From positions 124,001-188,000 of the forward strand of contig CBDANB010000002.1 of the NCBI GenBank assembly GCA_965197395.1: a stretch of DNA of 64,000 nucleotides. Reading direction: 5' to 3'. Below the pieces are notes generated by a model. That model saw nothing but the letters and a program-made list of their open reading frames with translations, was not told the origin of the DNA and did no database searches. This DNA comes from CAZYFH01 sp965197395. GTDB taxonomy: Bacteria; Acidobacteriota; Vicinamibacteria; Vicinamibacterales; UBA8438. Made by a program: the position numbers and the translations under genes. Of this stretch, positions 17,536 through 25,448 are shown piece after piece; the stretch's first letter is position 1, and each line of letters starts with the position of its first letter.

Positions 17536-19398
17536 ATGACGACTCGACGCTTCCGTTGTGCGGCAGTGGCTGGTGCCGTGCTGACCCTTGTCGTCACCGG
17601 CGTCGCCGGTTCGGCGCGCCTGACGGGGGCGGAGCCGGGGCCCGCCTCCTGGACGGGCGATCTGACCCCGATCACGGCGGCGGACTGGAGCTACGACCGT
17701 GCCGAGCATCTCCTCGGCCGCGCCGGCTTCAGCGGCACGCCTGCGGAGATCCAGAAGCTGGCGGACATGACGCCTGAGCAGGCCGTCCGTTCCCTCGTGC
17801 ACTACGACAGCGTGCCGAACGACCGCCTCCAACCCTTCGTGCATTCGGGGTTCTGGGACGAGACGTTGGTGCATTTTCCGCCAAGCCGACCAGCCGCGAC
17901 CGAGCTTGCGGCGAAGCAAGGCGAGAGCATGGGCATCCGGGTCAAACCCGACCATGTCAACCGCCACATGCAGCCGGTGTCCGACCGCTTCTTCTACTGG
18001 CTGCGCGCCACCATGCTCGAGACCCGCCGGGTCGGCTATTGGTGGGCCGAACGGATGCTCGACAGCAACCGGCCGCTCCAGGAGAAGCTGGCGCTGTTCT
18101 GGCACGGGCACTTCGCCACCGCCGAGAACAAGGTCCGCGACTACCGCAAGATGGTCGGGCAGATCGATCTGTTCGAGCGACACGCGGCCGGCAACTTCGG
18201 CGACCTGCTGGTGGCGGTCGCGAAGGACCCGGGCATGCTCTACTACCTCGACGCCGGGGTGAACGTGAAGGGCGCCGCCAACGAGAACTTCGCCCGCGAG
18301 GTGATGGAGCTGTTCTCGATGGGCGTGGGCAACTACTCCGAGAAGGACGTACGCGAGGCCGCGCGCGCCTTCACCGGCTGGAACTTCGAGAACCTGGACT
18401 TCGTGGTCAACGCGGCGCTGCACGATGACGACCCCAAGACGTTTCTGGGCCGTACCGGGAACTTCGACGGGGTGGACGTGCTCAAGATCATCCTCGACCA
18501 GCCAGTCACGGCCGACTACATCGCCACCAAGATCTACCGCTTCTTCGTGCGCGAGGAGGTGTCGCCGGCGCTGACTGCCCAGCTCGGCGCCATCCTCCGG
18601 GACAACGACTACGAGCTCCGGCCGCTCTTGACGACCGTGTTCCTGTCACGAGACTTCCACAGCGAGGCCAGCTATGGTGCCCACATCAAGGGTCCGGTCG
18701 AGCATGTGATCACGATGCTGAAGCAGCTCGGCGCCGAGGATGTGCCCGGCGTGCCCGACTTCAACAGCACGACGATTGCGCTGGGCCAGCACCTGCTGAA
18801 CCCGCCGTCGGTCGCGGGATGGGCCCAGGGTCGGTCGTGGATCACGCCGGCCCTCCTCCAGGGGCGGGGCAACGTAGCCTTTGGCTACCTGTTTCCCAAC
18901 GTCATCGGGTTCCGGGACCCGAACCACCTCTCTGGCGGGGGCGGTGACGGCACAGTGGGCGCGCGACTGCGCCGTGGCCAGGACTTCAGCGCGGCGATCG
19001 CCCTGGACGGCGAGGGCGCCGACAACCCCGACAAGATGTCCGCCTTCGACCTGTCGAACAGGGAACGTGACGAGCTGTTCAACACGCGCGTCTCCGGGTA
19101 TCGCGGGTGGGCCCAGGCCATGCGCAAGTTGATTCCAACGCCGCGTGGCGCGGCCCGGATCGACATGACACAGATCGTCATGGACTCCGGCGCCACGACC
19201 ACCGACGAGGCAGTGGATGCCTTGCTGGATCGGTTTCTGCGGATACCGGTGTCGGGCGACACCCGCCGCGCGTTCGTGACGCTCCTCGATGACGAGCTCG
19301 GCACCACCGACCTCGCCCGCGCCCAGACGTATATGGAAGATCCGCTGCGCATGGTGACCCACCTCATCATGAGCACCCCCGAATACCAGATCGACTAG
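17536..19398 (+). CDS. DUF1800 family exported protein
   Basis: A 620-residue protein with a signal peptide (AAVAGAVLTLVVTGVAGSA). The DUF1800 hallmarks are present: EHLLGRAGFSGTPAEIQKL near the start, WWAERMLDSNRPLQEKLALF, WHGHFATAENKV, and GAANENFAREVMELFSMGVG, then AARAFTGW. It lies 11 bases upstream of a DUF1501 gene. This pairing is very common in bacteria and suggests one exported complex or pathway of unknown chemistry. Confidence 0.9.
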   Translation: MTTRRFRCAAVAGAVLTLVVTGVAGSARLTGAEPGPASWTGDLTPITAADWSYDRAEHLLGRAGFSGTPAEIQKLADMTPEQAVRSLVHYDSVPNDRLQPFVHSGFWDETLVHFPPSRPAATELAAKQGESMGIRVKPDHVNRHMQPVSDRFFYWLRATMLETRRVGYWWAERMLDSNRPLQEKLALFWHGHFATAENKVRDYRKMVGQIDLFERHAAGNFGDLLVAVAKDPGMLYYLDAGVNVKGAANENFAREVMELFSMGVGNYSEKDVREAARAFTGWNFENLDFVVNAALHDDDPKTFLGRTGNFDGVDVLKIILDQPVTADYIATKIYRFFVREEVSPALTAQLGAILRDNDYELRPLLTTVFLSRDFHSEASYGAHIKGPVEHVITMLKQLGAEDVPGVPDFNSTTIALGQHLLNPPSVAGWAQGRSWITPALLQGRGNVAFGYLFPNVIGFRDPNHLSGGGGDGTVGARLRRGQDFSAAIALDGEGADNPDKMSAFDLSNRERDELFNTRVSGYRGWAQAMRKLIPTPRGAARIDMTQIVMDSGATTTDEAVDALLDRFLRIPVSGDTRRAFVTLLDDELGTTDLARAQTYMEDPLRMVTHLIMSTPEYQID

Positions 19399-19409
19399 GG
19401 GAGCTAACC

Positions 19410-20663
19410 ATGACAAACCGAAGCAACAAGCTGTGCGAGATGAGCGGCGTGTCCCGCCGCCAGGCGCTCAAGATCGGCGCCCGTGGCATCGGCCTGAGCC
19501 TGCTCGGCAGCGGCCTGAGCCCCCTACCGCCGCTCTTCGGGGCAACGTCCGAGGCGCTGGCCGCCACCCCGGGCAAGATCCTCGTGGTGTTCGAGTGGTT
19601 CGGCGGCTACGACGGGCTCAGTACCTTCGTCCCGTACGGTGACGATGCGCTGTATCGGCACCGCCCGACCATCGGCGTCCGCGAGAAGGACGTGATCAAG
19701 GTCGACGGTCATTTTGGATTCCAGCGATCGATGGTCGGCATGCATCGGCTCTGGGAGGAGGGCAACCTCGCCGTCATCCACGGCGCGGGCTATGACCAGC
19801 CGTCGTTCTCCCACTTTGCCTCCAGCTCGTATTGGCACACCGGAGCGCCCAACAGCGGCGAGCCGTATGGCTGGTATGGGCGCACCGCCGACGCCCTGGA
19901 TCCCGAGGGGACTCCCAATTACCTCGTCAACATTGCAGGAGCGCAGACGCTGGCCGTCCGGGCTCGCGAGCACGTCCCAGTCGTCTTTAACGACCCGAAT
20001 GCGTTCAGCCGCAACATGTTCCACCCGCAGCGTACGGGAATCGGGGACCTCGACACCGGGCAAGTGCCTCGCGGCGACGTCCACAAATTCCTGCTCGACG
20101 TCAACCAGAGCGCCCGTGAGGCCTCGGCGCTCGTCCGCCAGGCGTGGGACAACTACAACGCGACTCGCAACACCGACGTGCGTCTACTGGACCTCGACAA
20201 GGTTGTCGCGCTCATCGAAAACGACTTCCCGGCGCGGCTCTACTACGTGCGGCTCAGAAACAGCCTGTTCGACACGCACGTCAATCAGGAAAGCCCGCAC
20301 AACCGCCAGGTGCAGTATTGCTCCGACGCGGTCTGGGGATTCTTCGAGGAGATGAAGCGCCTCGGCAAGCAGGACGAGGTGGCCATTCTCGTCCACAGCG
20401 AGTTCGGTCGACGTGTGCCGGAGAACACCGGGCTCGGCACCGACCATGGCACCGCCAACGTCTCCTTCGTGCTCGGTGGCGGGGTCACCGGCGGCCAATA
20501 CAGCAGCCCACCCAGCCTGACCGAGCTCGTGCTCGGGGACAACCTGCAGCACACGACCGACTTCCGGCGTGTGTACGCCACGCTAATCGAGGAGTTTCTC
20601 GGGTACCGGAAGTCGGAGCACGTGCTGGGGCAGAAGTTCCCGACGCTCGGTATGTTTGCGTAA
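19410..20663 (+). CDS. DUF1501 family exported protein
   Basis: A 417-residue protein with a twin-arginine-type N-terminus (SRRQALKIGARGIGLSLLG). The body has the DUF1501 fold, related to sulfatase/alkaline-phosphatase proteins: VFEWFGGYDGLSTFVPY, HSEFGRRVPENTGLGTDHG and VLGGGV. The conserved GTDHG segment contributes metal-type ligands in relatives. Its substrate is unknown. It is co-transcribed with the DUF1800 gene 11 bases upstream. Confidence 0.9.
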   Translation: MTNRSNKLCEMSGVSRRQALKIGARGIGLSLLGSGLSPLPPLFGATSEALAATPGKILVVFEWFGGYDGLSTFVPYGDDALYRHRPTIGVREKDVIKVDGHFGFQRSMVGMHRLWEEGNLAVIHGAGYDQPSFSHFASSSYWHTGAPNSGEPYGWYGRTADALDPEGTPNYLVNIAGAQTLAVRAREHVPVVFNDPNAFSRNMFHPQRTGIGDLDTGQVPRGDVHKFLLDVNQSAREASALVRQAWDNYNATRNTDVRLLDLDKVVALIENDFPARLYYVRLRNSLFDTHVNQESPHNRQVQYCSDAVWGFFEEMKRLGKQDEVAILVHSEFGRRVPENTGLGTDHGTANVSFVLGGGVTGGQYSSPPSLTELVLGDNLQHTTDFRRVYATLIEEFLGYRKSEHVLGQKFPTLGMFA

Positions 20664-20738
20664 CGGGGTTCCCAGGACGAGGCACGGCGACCCGTTCGAC
20701 GAGAACTGCTCGTCTATGTACAGCGGGCGGAGCGAGAC

Positions 20739-20813
20739 CTACCCCGCCGACGGCACGCCGAATCCCACGGCCGCGACCACCGCCAGGACAACCACCGTTC
20801 GTGTTTGTGAAAT
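20739..20813 (-). pseudogene. orphan signal-peptide stub
   Basis: After AGGAGG and six bases, ATT opens a 24-residue frame, ISQTRTVVVLAVVAAVGFGV then PSAG and stop, which is a plausible signal peptide with nothing behind it. It looks like the 5' end of a gene whose body has been lost. Expression is doubtful. Confidence 0.3.
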
Positions 20814-20880
20814 GACGATCCTCCTTGGGCGCGTACTCCGATCGCCGTCGGGTCACCGGTCAACCCAGGAAGCTCTGGGA

Positions 20881-21282
20881 TTAGAGCGCGACGATCTCGA
20901 CGACGTCCTCGAGCCCGGCGAAGTCGGCCGGATTGCGAGTGTAGAGCGGTAGTCCGTTCGCTGCCGCGGTCGACGCAACGAGCACGTCCGCGAAGCGCGT
21001 GCGCGTCGATCTGCCAATTGCTCGGACGGCGGCGAACACGCGTCCGTAGGCGCGAGCGCCTTCGGCGTCGAATGGTAGCGGATCGAAGGTCGCCGTCGCC
21101 CACTGCAGCCGATCCTGGCGACGCGCGCGTTCATTCGCATCGGCAGCGGCGTGGGGCCCCGCTGCAAGCTCCGCCAGCGAAACGGCCGCGATCGCGGATT
21201 CGTCCGGCAGTCGATCGGGATCGATCAGGTCGTGATCGATCAGCACCGAGGTGTCGAGCAGACCGCGCGCCACATCACCCAT
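20881..21282 (-). CDS. PIN-domain toxin (VapC-like), second pair
   Basis: A 133-residue PIN protein: GLLDTSVLIDHD carries the first Asp, AVSLAELAAG the Glu, and RFADVLVASTAAANGLPLYT the later acids. It overlaps the antitoxin gene by 8 bases. It is not closely similar to the toxin at 14638, so the two pairs were probably acquired independently. Confidence 0.88.
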   Translation of the reverse strand: MGDVARGLLDTSVLIDHDLIDPDRLPDESAIAAVSLAELAAGPHAAADANERARRQDRLQWATATFDPLPFDAEGARAYGRVFAAVRAIGRSTRTRFADVLVASTAAANGLPLYTRNPADFAGLEDVVEIVAL

Positions 21283-21526
21283 CGATACGTTGATCCACCA
21301 GCGTGTCGACGTCTCCGCGGAAGCGAGCCGCATCGATTCTCGGCGCCGCGTCCGCAGCTCGCGCGACGATGTCCCGGGGGACAAACCTCCGACGCGGCGG
21401 CAGCGGCCGCAACTCGGCGACCGGCGTGCCATTCCGCGTCACGACCAGCGTCTGCCCGGCCTGGACCTGCCGCAGTACCGCAGCGGAGTCATTCCGGAGC
21501 TCGCGCTGAGTAATGGTCTTGTTCAC
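21275..21526 (-). CDS. Phd/YefM-type antitoxin, second pair
   Basis: An 83-residue protein, MNKTITQRELRNDSAAVLRQ then TLVVTRNGTPVAELRPL, a clear Phd/YefM antitoxin with a basic linker PPRRRF and a toxin-binding tail. Its ATG is followed downstream by the overlapping PIN gene. Three copies of an 8-base motif upstream form a likely operator. Confidence 0.88.
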   Translation of the reverse strand: MNKTITQRELRNDSAAVLRQVQAGQTLVVTRNGTPVAELRPLPPRRRFVPRDIVARAADAAPRIDAARFRGDVDTLVDQRIDG

Positions 21527-21544
21527 CCACCAATCGTAGCAGAT

Positions 21545-21573
21545 GTAGCGCTTCGTAGCGCTTTTAGCGCTAC
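21545..21573. promoter_or_regulatory. three-site operator upstream of the second toxin-antitoxin pair
   Basis: GTAGCGCT occurs at 21545-21552 and 21555-21562 as direct repeats. Its exact inverse AGCGCTAC lies at 21566-21573, so the last two form a perfect 8-base palindrome with a 3-base spacer. The site lies 19 bases upstream of the antitoxin start. Confidence 0.6.
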
Positions 21574-21678
21574 ACCGGCAGCGCCGGCTTCGGCAAGCCA
21601 GGAGAGGCGGGATTGCCTTGACGGCGTCGTGGCGGTCGTGGACACTCGAGACAGCTCGACCAAACCGAAGGAGCCGAG

Positions 21679-23757
21679 ATGGGCAGACGCAACTACGTGC
21701 GCATCCTGATCGCCGTCGCCGCGGTGTCCGTTTCCGTCCTCGTCCCGACCGCCCGGCTCAACGGGCAGGGCCCCGAGCAAGGCCGTGGCTATCCGACCCA
21801 GGACTGGCCATTGGTCGGTGGCAACTGGTCGAGCTCGCGCTACTCCTCGCTCACCGACGTCTCCACCGCGTCGGTCGACCGGCTCGGCGGCGCGTGGGTG
21901 ACGCGGCTGGCCGGTGCGTCGTCGAGGGCGACCCCGGTCGTCAAGGACGGCGTCCTCTACCTGACCGCCGGAGCCAACGTCTTCGCGATCGACGCGCGTT
22001 CCGGCGAGACCAACTGGCGGTGGCAACCGGGCAGCTCTGAAGATGACGCGCGGATGGTCCCCTCGTGGCAGGGCGTCGGGCTGGGCGACGGCCTCGTCTT
22101 CGTCGGGCTACGCAGCGCACAGGTGGCGGCCCTCAGCCAGGAGACAGGCGAGCTCGTCTGGGTCGAGTCGGTCGGCAGCGTCCCGTCGCAGGTGGGCGAG
22201 TCGGTGACCACTGCGCCGATGTACGCGCGCGGCAGGGTCTTCGTCGGCCTGGCGAACGGCGATACCGGCGGGCAGGGGCGCATCCTCGCCCTCGATGCCG
22301 CGACCGGCGAGATCCAGTGGACCTTCTTCGTCGTCCCGCGGCCGGGCACATTCGGCCACGACACGTGGCCACAGGACTCGAACACGTGGGAGCTCGGCGG
22401 CGGCGGTGTCTGGCTGGTCGGGACCGTCGACCCAGATCTGGGGATGGTCTACTTCTCCACCGGCAACCCGGTGCCGATGTTCGGCGGCGAGATCCGTGCG
22501 GGCGACAACCTCTTCACCGCCTCCGTGCTGGCGCTCGACATCGAGACCGGCGAGCGGCGGTGGCACTATCAAGTGGTCCGGCACGACGTGTGGGATGCCG
22601 ATATCGCCACCCCCCTGTTGCTCTACGACCACGACGCGGGGGCCGGCGCATCCCGCAAGGCGGTGGCGGCCATGCGGGCGGACGGCCACCTCTTCCTGTT
22701 CGATCGCGCGACCGGCGAGCCGCTCTTCCCCATCGAGGAGCGCGACGTGCCGCAGGACGCACATCAGCGGACCGCAGCGACGCAACCGTTCCCGGTGACG
22801 GGTGAAAGCATCCTGCCCGACTGCTCGTATTGGCGCGACCGGGTGCCGCCACCGTTCGAGCTCAACTGCAGCGGCTTCACGCCGCCCATGGTGAACGAGC
22901 ACACCGTGGTGGCGCCCGGTGTGCCGATTCCTCGTGTCCGGGTCACGCCGATGTCGTTCAGTCCGCAGACCGGCTACATCTACGCGCAAGGCAACGCGAC
23001 GGTCGGCCGCGCGCGCCGCTTCGAGGATCCCTGGCATTGGAACCTCGATGACAACGAGCTCACCCTCCCCGACCCTGTCGGCATCATCGCCGCCGTCGAC
23101 ACGCGGACAAGTCGAGTCGTCTGGAAACACGAGGTGCCGTCGGCGCTGCTCGGCACGAGCGGCCCGCTCACGACCGCTGGCGGCTTGATGTTCCGTGGCT
23201 CGGCCGGAGGTCAGGCCGAGGCGTATGACGCGCGCACCGGTGCACGGGCGTGGACGTTCCGAACCAGCGCGGCGGGGGCGCGGGTGCGCCCAGGCCCGGC
23301 GACCACATACGAGCTGGACGGCACGCAGTTCATCGCCATCGCCATGGGCCCCGAGCTGTGGGCGTTCACGCTGGACGGCACCGTTCCCGCGCGGGGTGAG
23401 CCGGTGCTTGATCCGTGGGCTGACTACGAACGGCCGCGTCCCGCCCCAGAGGAGACCGCCGCCATCGAGACCGCGACGCTCATCGAGGCTCTAAGAGGCA
23501 TGGTGGGCGGCCGGCGGTACGGGTTCGACGAGCACCGTTTCAACCCGGTGCGTGCCCTCGTCACCGCGGGCGAGCGGGTGCGCTTCGTCAACAACGGGGA
23601 GATCGCCCACACCATCGCGGCGCGGGACGGGAGCTGGACCACCGACACGCTCGACCCGGCGACGTCGGCGTCCGTCACGCTCGACGAGCCCGGGACGTTC
23701 CTCTACCACTGCACGGACCACCCCTGGGCCATCGGCGAAATCACGGTCGAGGAGTGA
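21679..23757 (+). CDS. PQQ-dependent dehydrogenase fused to a C-terminal cupredoxin domain
   Basis: A 692-residue protein with a signal peptide (ILIAVAAVSVSVLVPTA). A quinoprotein beta-propeller covers about residues 35-575, with blade signatures such as FAIDARSGETNWRW, LALDAATGEIQWTF and LALDIETGERRWHYQ, plus DVWDADIATPLLL. A plastocyanin-like domain occupies the last ~100 residues: NNGEIAHTIAARDG, then GTFLYHCTDHPWAIGEITV. This supplies the type 1 copper His, Cys and His; the usual axial Met is not evident. PQQ alcohol or sugar dehydrogenases normally hand electrons to a separate cytochrome or azurin, so the copper domain is probably a built-in electron acceptor. Substrate unknown. Confidence 0.88.
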   Translation: MGRRNYVRILIAVAAVSVSVLVPTARLNGQGPEQGRGYPTQDWPLVGGNWSSSRYSSLTDVSTASVDRLGGAWVTRLAGASSRATPVVKDGVLYLTAGANVFAIDARSGETNWRWQPGSSEDDARMVPSWQGVGLGDGLVFVGLRSAQVAALSQETGELVWVESVGSVPSQVGESVTTAPMYARGRVFVGLANGDTGGQGRILALDAATGEIQWTFFVVPRPGTFGHDTWPQDSNTWELGGGGVWLVGTVDPDLGMVYFSTGNPVPMFGGEIRAGDNLFTASVLALDIETGERRWHYQVVRHDVWDADIATPLLLYDHDAGAGASRKAVAAMRADGHLFLFDRATGEPLFPIEERDVPQDAHQRTAATQPFPVTGESILPDCSYWRDRVPPPFELNCSGFTPPMVNEHTVVAPGVPIPRVRVTPMSFSPQTGYIYAQGNATVGRARRFEDPWHWNLDDNELTLPDPVGIIAAVDTRTSRVVWKHEVPSALLGTSGPLTTAGGLMFRGSAGGQAEAYDARTGARAWTFRTSAAGARVRPGPATTYELDGTQFIAIAMGPELWAFTLDGTVPARGEPVLDPWADYERPRPAPEETAAIETATLIEALRGMVGGRRYGFDEHRFNPVRALVTAGERVRFVNNGEIAHTIAARDGSWTTDTLDPATSASVTLDEPGTFLYHCTDHPWAIGEITVEE

Positions 23758-23854
23758 GCGGGACACGCGCAGGCGACCGCGATTGCGCGCTTTCTCAAGA
23801 TGCCGCTGGCCGGTTTCGAGATCACGAGCGTCGCCTTGAACGCCCGTGGACCGC

Positions 23855-24010
23855 TTACCGGACGAACGCGTAGTAGATGACGTAGACCCACGATAGGATG
23901 CCGTGCAGGATCGCCCAGAGAATCGACTCGTTGGCGTTCCACGACATCGCGATCGCGAGTGCGGTACCAAACCCGACCCCGACCTTTGCCGCGTTCTTCG
24001 AGTCCGCCAT
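23855..24010 (-). CDS. small membrane protein (51 residues)
   Basis: Reads MADSKNAAKVGVGFGTALAI, then two hydrophobic helices separated by NANESIL, ending YVIYYAFVR. This short two-helix layout is a recurrent small hypothetical protein in many bacteria. It begins two bases downstream of the amidohydrolase stop, on the same strand. Confidence 0.65.
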   Translation of the reverse strand: MADSKNAAKVGVGFGTALAIAMSWNANESILWAILHGILSWVYVIYYAFVR

Positions 24011-24012
24011 GG

Positions 24013-25411
24013 CTACTGAGTCGGCAGCAACCCGTCGCGCGCCACCCATTCCCCGGCCTGCATCACCCGGTCGATCGCGAGCGTATTGCGGATGTCGGCG
24101 AGCGGATCGGCGTTGAGCACGATCAGATCGGCGATCTTGCCAGCGTCGAGCGTGCCGAAGTCGGCCGCGCCGACCGGCGGCATGATGGTCGCGCCGGTGC
24201 CGGTGGCTGCCACGATCGCCTGCATCGGCGTCAACCCGGCCTCGACGTAGAGCTCCAGCTCGTGGTGGGTGCCCCACCCCATCGGGACGTTGCCGGTCCC
24301 GCTGTCGGTGCCCAGGGCCACCATGACGCCGGCGTCATGGATGGTCTTCACGAACGCCTGCACCTGCCGGAACGCCGCCTTGCGGTCCTCGAAACCGGGG
24401 TCGTCGACGACGTTGGCCCGAACGTCCGGATCATCCCAGCGTGCGAGCGACTGCGGATTGAATGCCGCACGCAGCTCGGGGTCTTCCAGCACCTCGGGAT
24501 GCTCGGCGAAATGCCAGTTGTTCTGGCTGATCGACAGCGTGGGCGAGAAGGCGACGTCGTTGTCGAGACACATCTGGATGAACTGCTGGGAGACCTCGGG
24601 GTCGGTCATGGGGACGCCGGCCCCCGGGCCGAACGTCCGTACGGTGCTGTGCAGGAAATCCCGCAGACCGGCCGCGACCAACTGCCGGCCATCCGCCTCT
24701 TCGTCAATGTGGGCCACCGGAATCGCGCCGTTCGTGATCGCCTCGTCCACGATCGCCGCGCGGATCTCGGGCGTGATCTTGTGCCCCGGCTCCGGCGTCT
24801 CGTTGACCCACATCTTGACGAAGTGGGCGCCGAGGCCAACCTGCTCCCGCACCATCTCGCGGGCTTCGTCTACCGTTTCGGGCTGATTCGCGATCCCCGC
24901 GTTGAAGCCGTCCGGATACGTAAAGCCACGGCCGGCGGTGAACATGCGCGGCAGGCCAGCCCGACCAGCATTGGCTTCGAGCATGAGGGCCACGTTATCG
25001 GGTGCGTCAGCGCCGATGCTGCGCGCGGTGGTGACGCCGTAGTAGAGCTGAGTCCTGAGCTGCCGCTCCACCGCCGCCAGGTCTCCCGGGTAATGGTTGT
25101 GGGTATCCACCAGACCGGGGATCACCGTCTTCCCGGCCCCGTCGAAAATCTCCGCACCAGCGGGGATGGCAGTCGTGGCCCGCGGCCCGGCTGCTTGGAT
25201 GCGTCCGTCACGAATCACGACGACGGCATCGGCGGATGCGTCCGTCACGAATCACGACGACGGCATCGGCGACGGGAGTCGCGCCGGTACCGTCGATCAA
25301 TTGGGCACCGACGATGGCCACGCCCCCGGGCTCGGTCTGAAGCGCCGGGCCTTCGGCGCAGGCAACGAGGGTCGCGACCGCGAGACCAACGACGAGTCGT
25401 GTCGGTTGCAT
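24013..25411 (-). pseudogene. amidohydrolase lipoprotein split by a 37-bp tandem duplication
   Basis: The N-terminus, from ATG 25409-25411, is a lipoprotein signal (LVVGLAVATLVACAEG) followed by VAIVGAQLIDGTG and ADAVVVIRDGRI. The body, in another frame, continues QAAGPRATTAIPAGAEIF. The metal motif PGLVDTHNHYPGD follows (amidohydrolase HxH), with further His and Asp residues downstream to 24013. The break is exactly a tandem copy of 37 bases; collapsing it to one copy restores one frame. A restart at ATG 25248 could make a shorter, unsecreted protein. It is probably an exported imidazolonepropionase/prolidase-like hydrolase when intact. Confidence 0.85.
25198..25271. repeat. 37-bp perfect tandem duplication
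   Basis: Units 25198-25234 and 25235-25271 are identical. Because 37 is not a multiple of three, the extra copy shifts the amidohydrolase frame. Each unit encodes the VVVIRDGRI segment. Confidence 0.92.
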
Positions 25412-25448
25412 CGTTAGCCCCATGGTGTCGCATACCCATTGCCGACCA

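Noticed and set aside
21545..21573. Short CRISPR-like repeats
   Set aside because: Only three 8-base motifs, one of them inverted, with 2-3 base spacers at a promoter. This is an operator layout, not an array.
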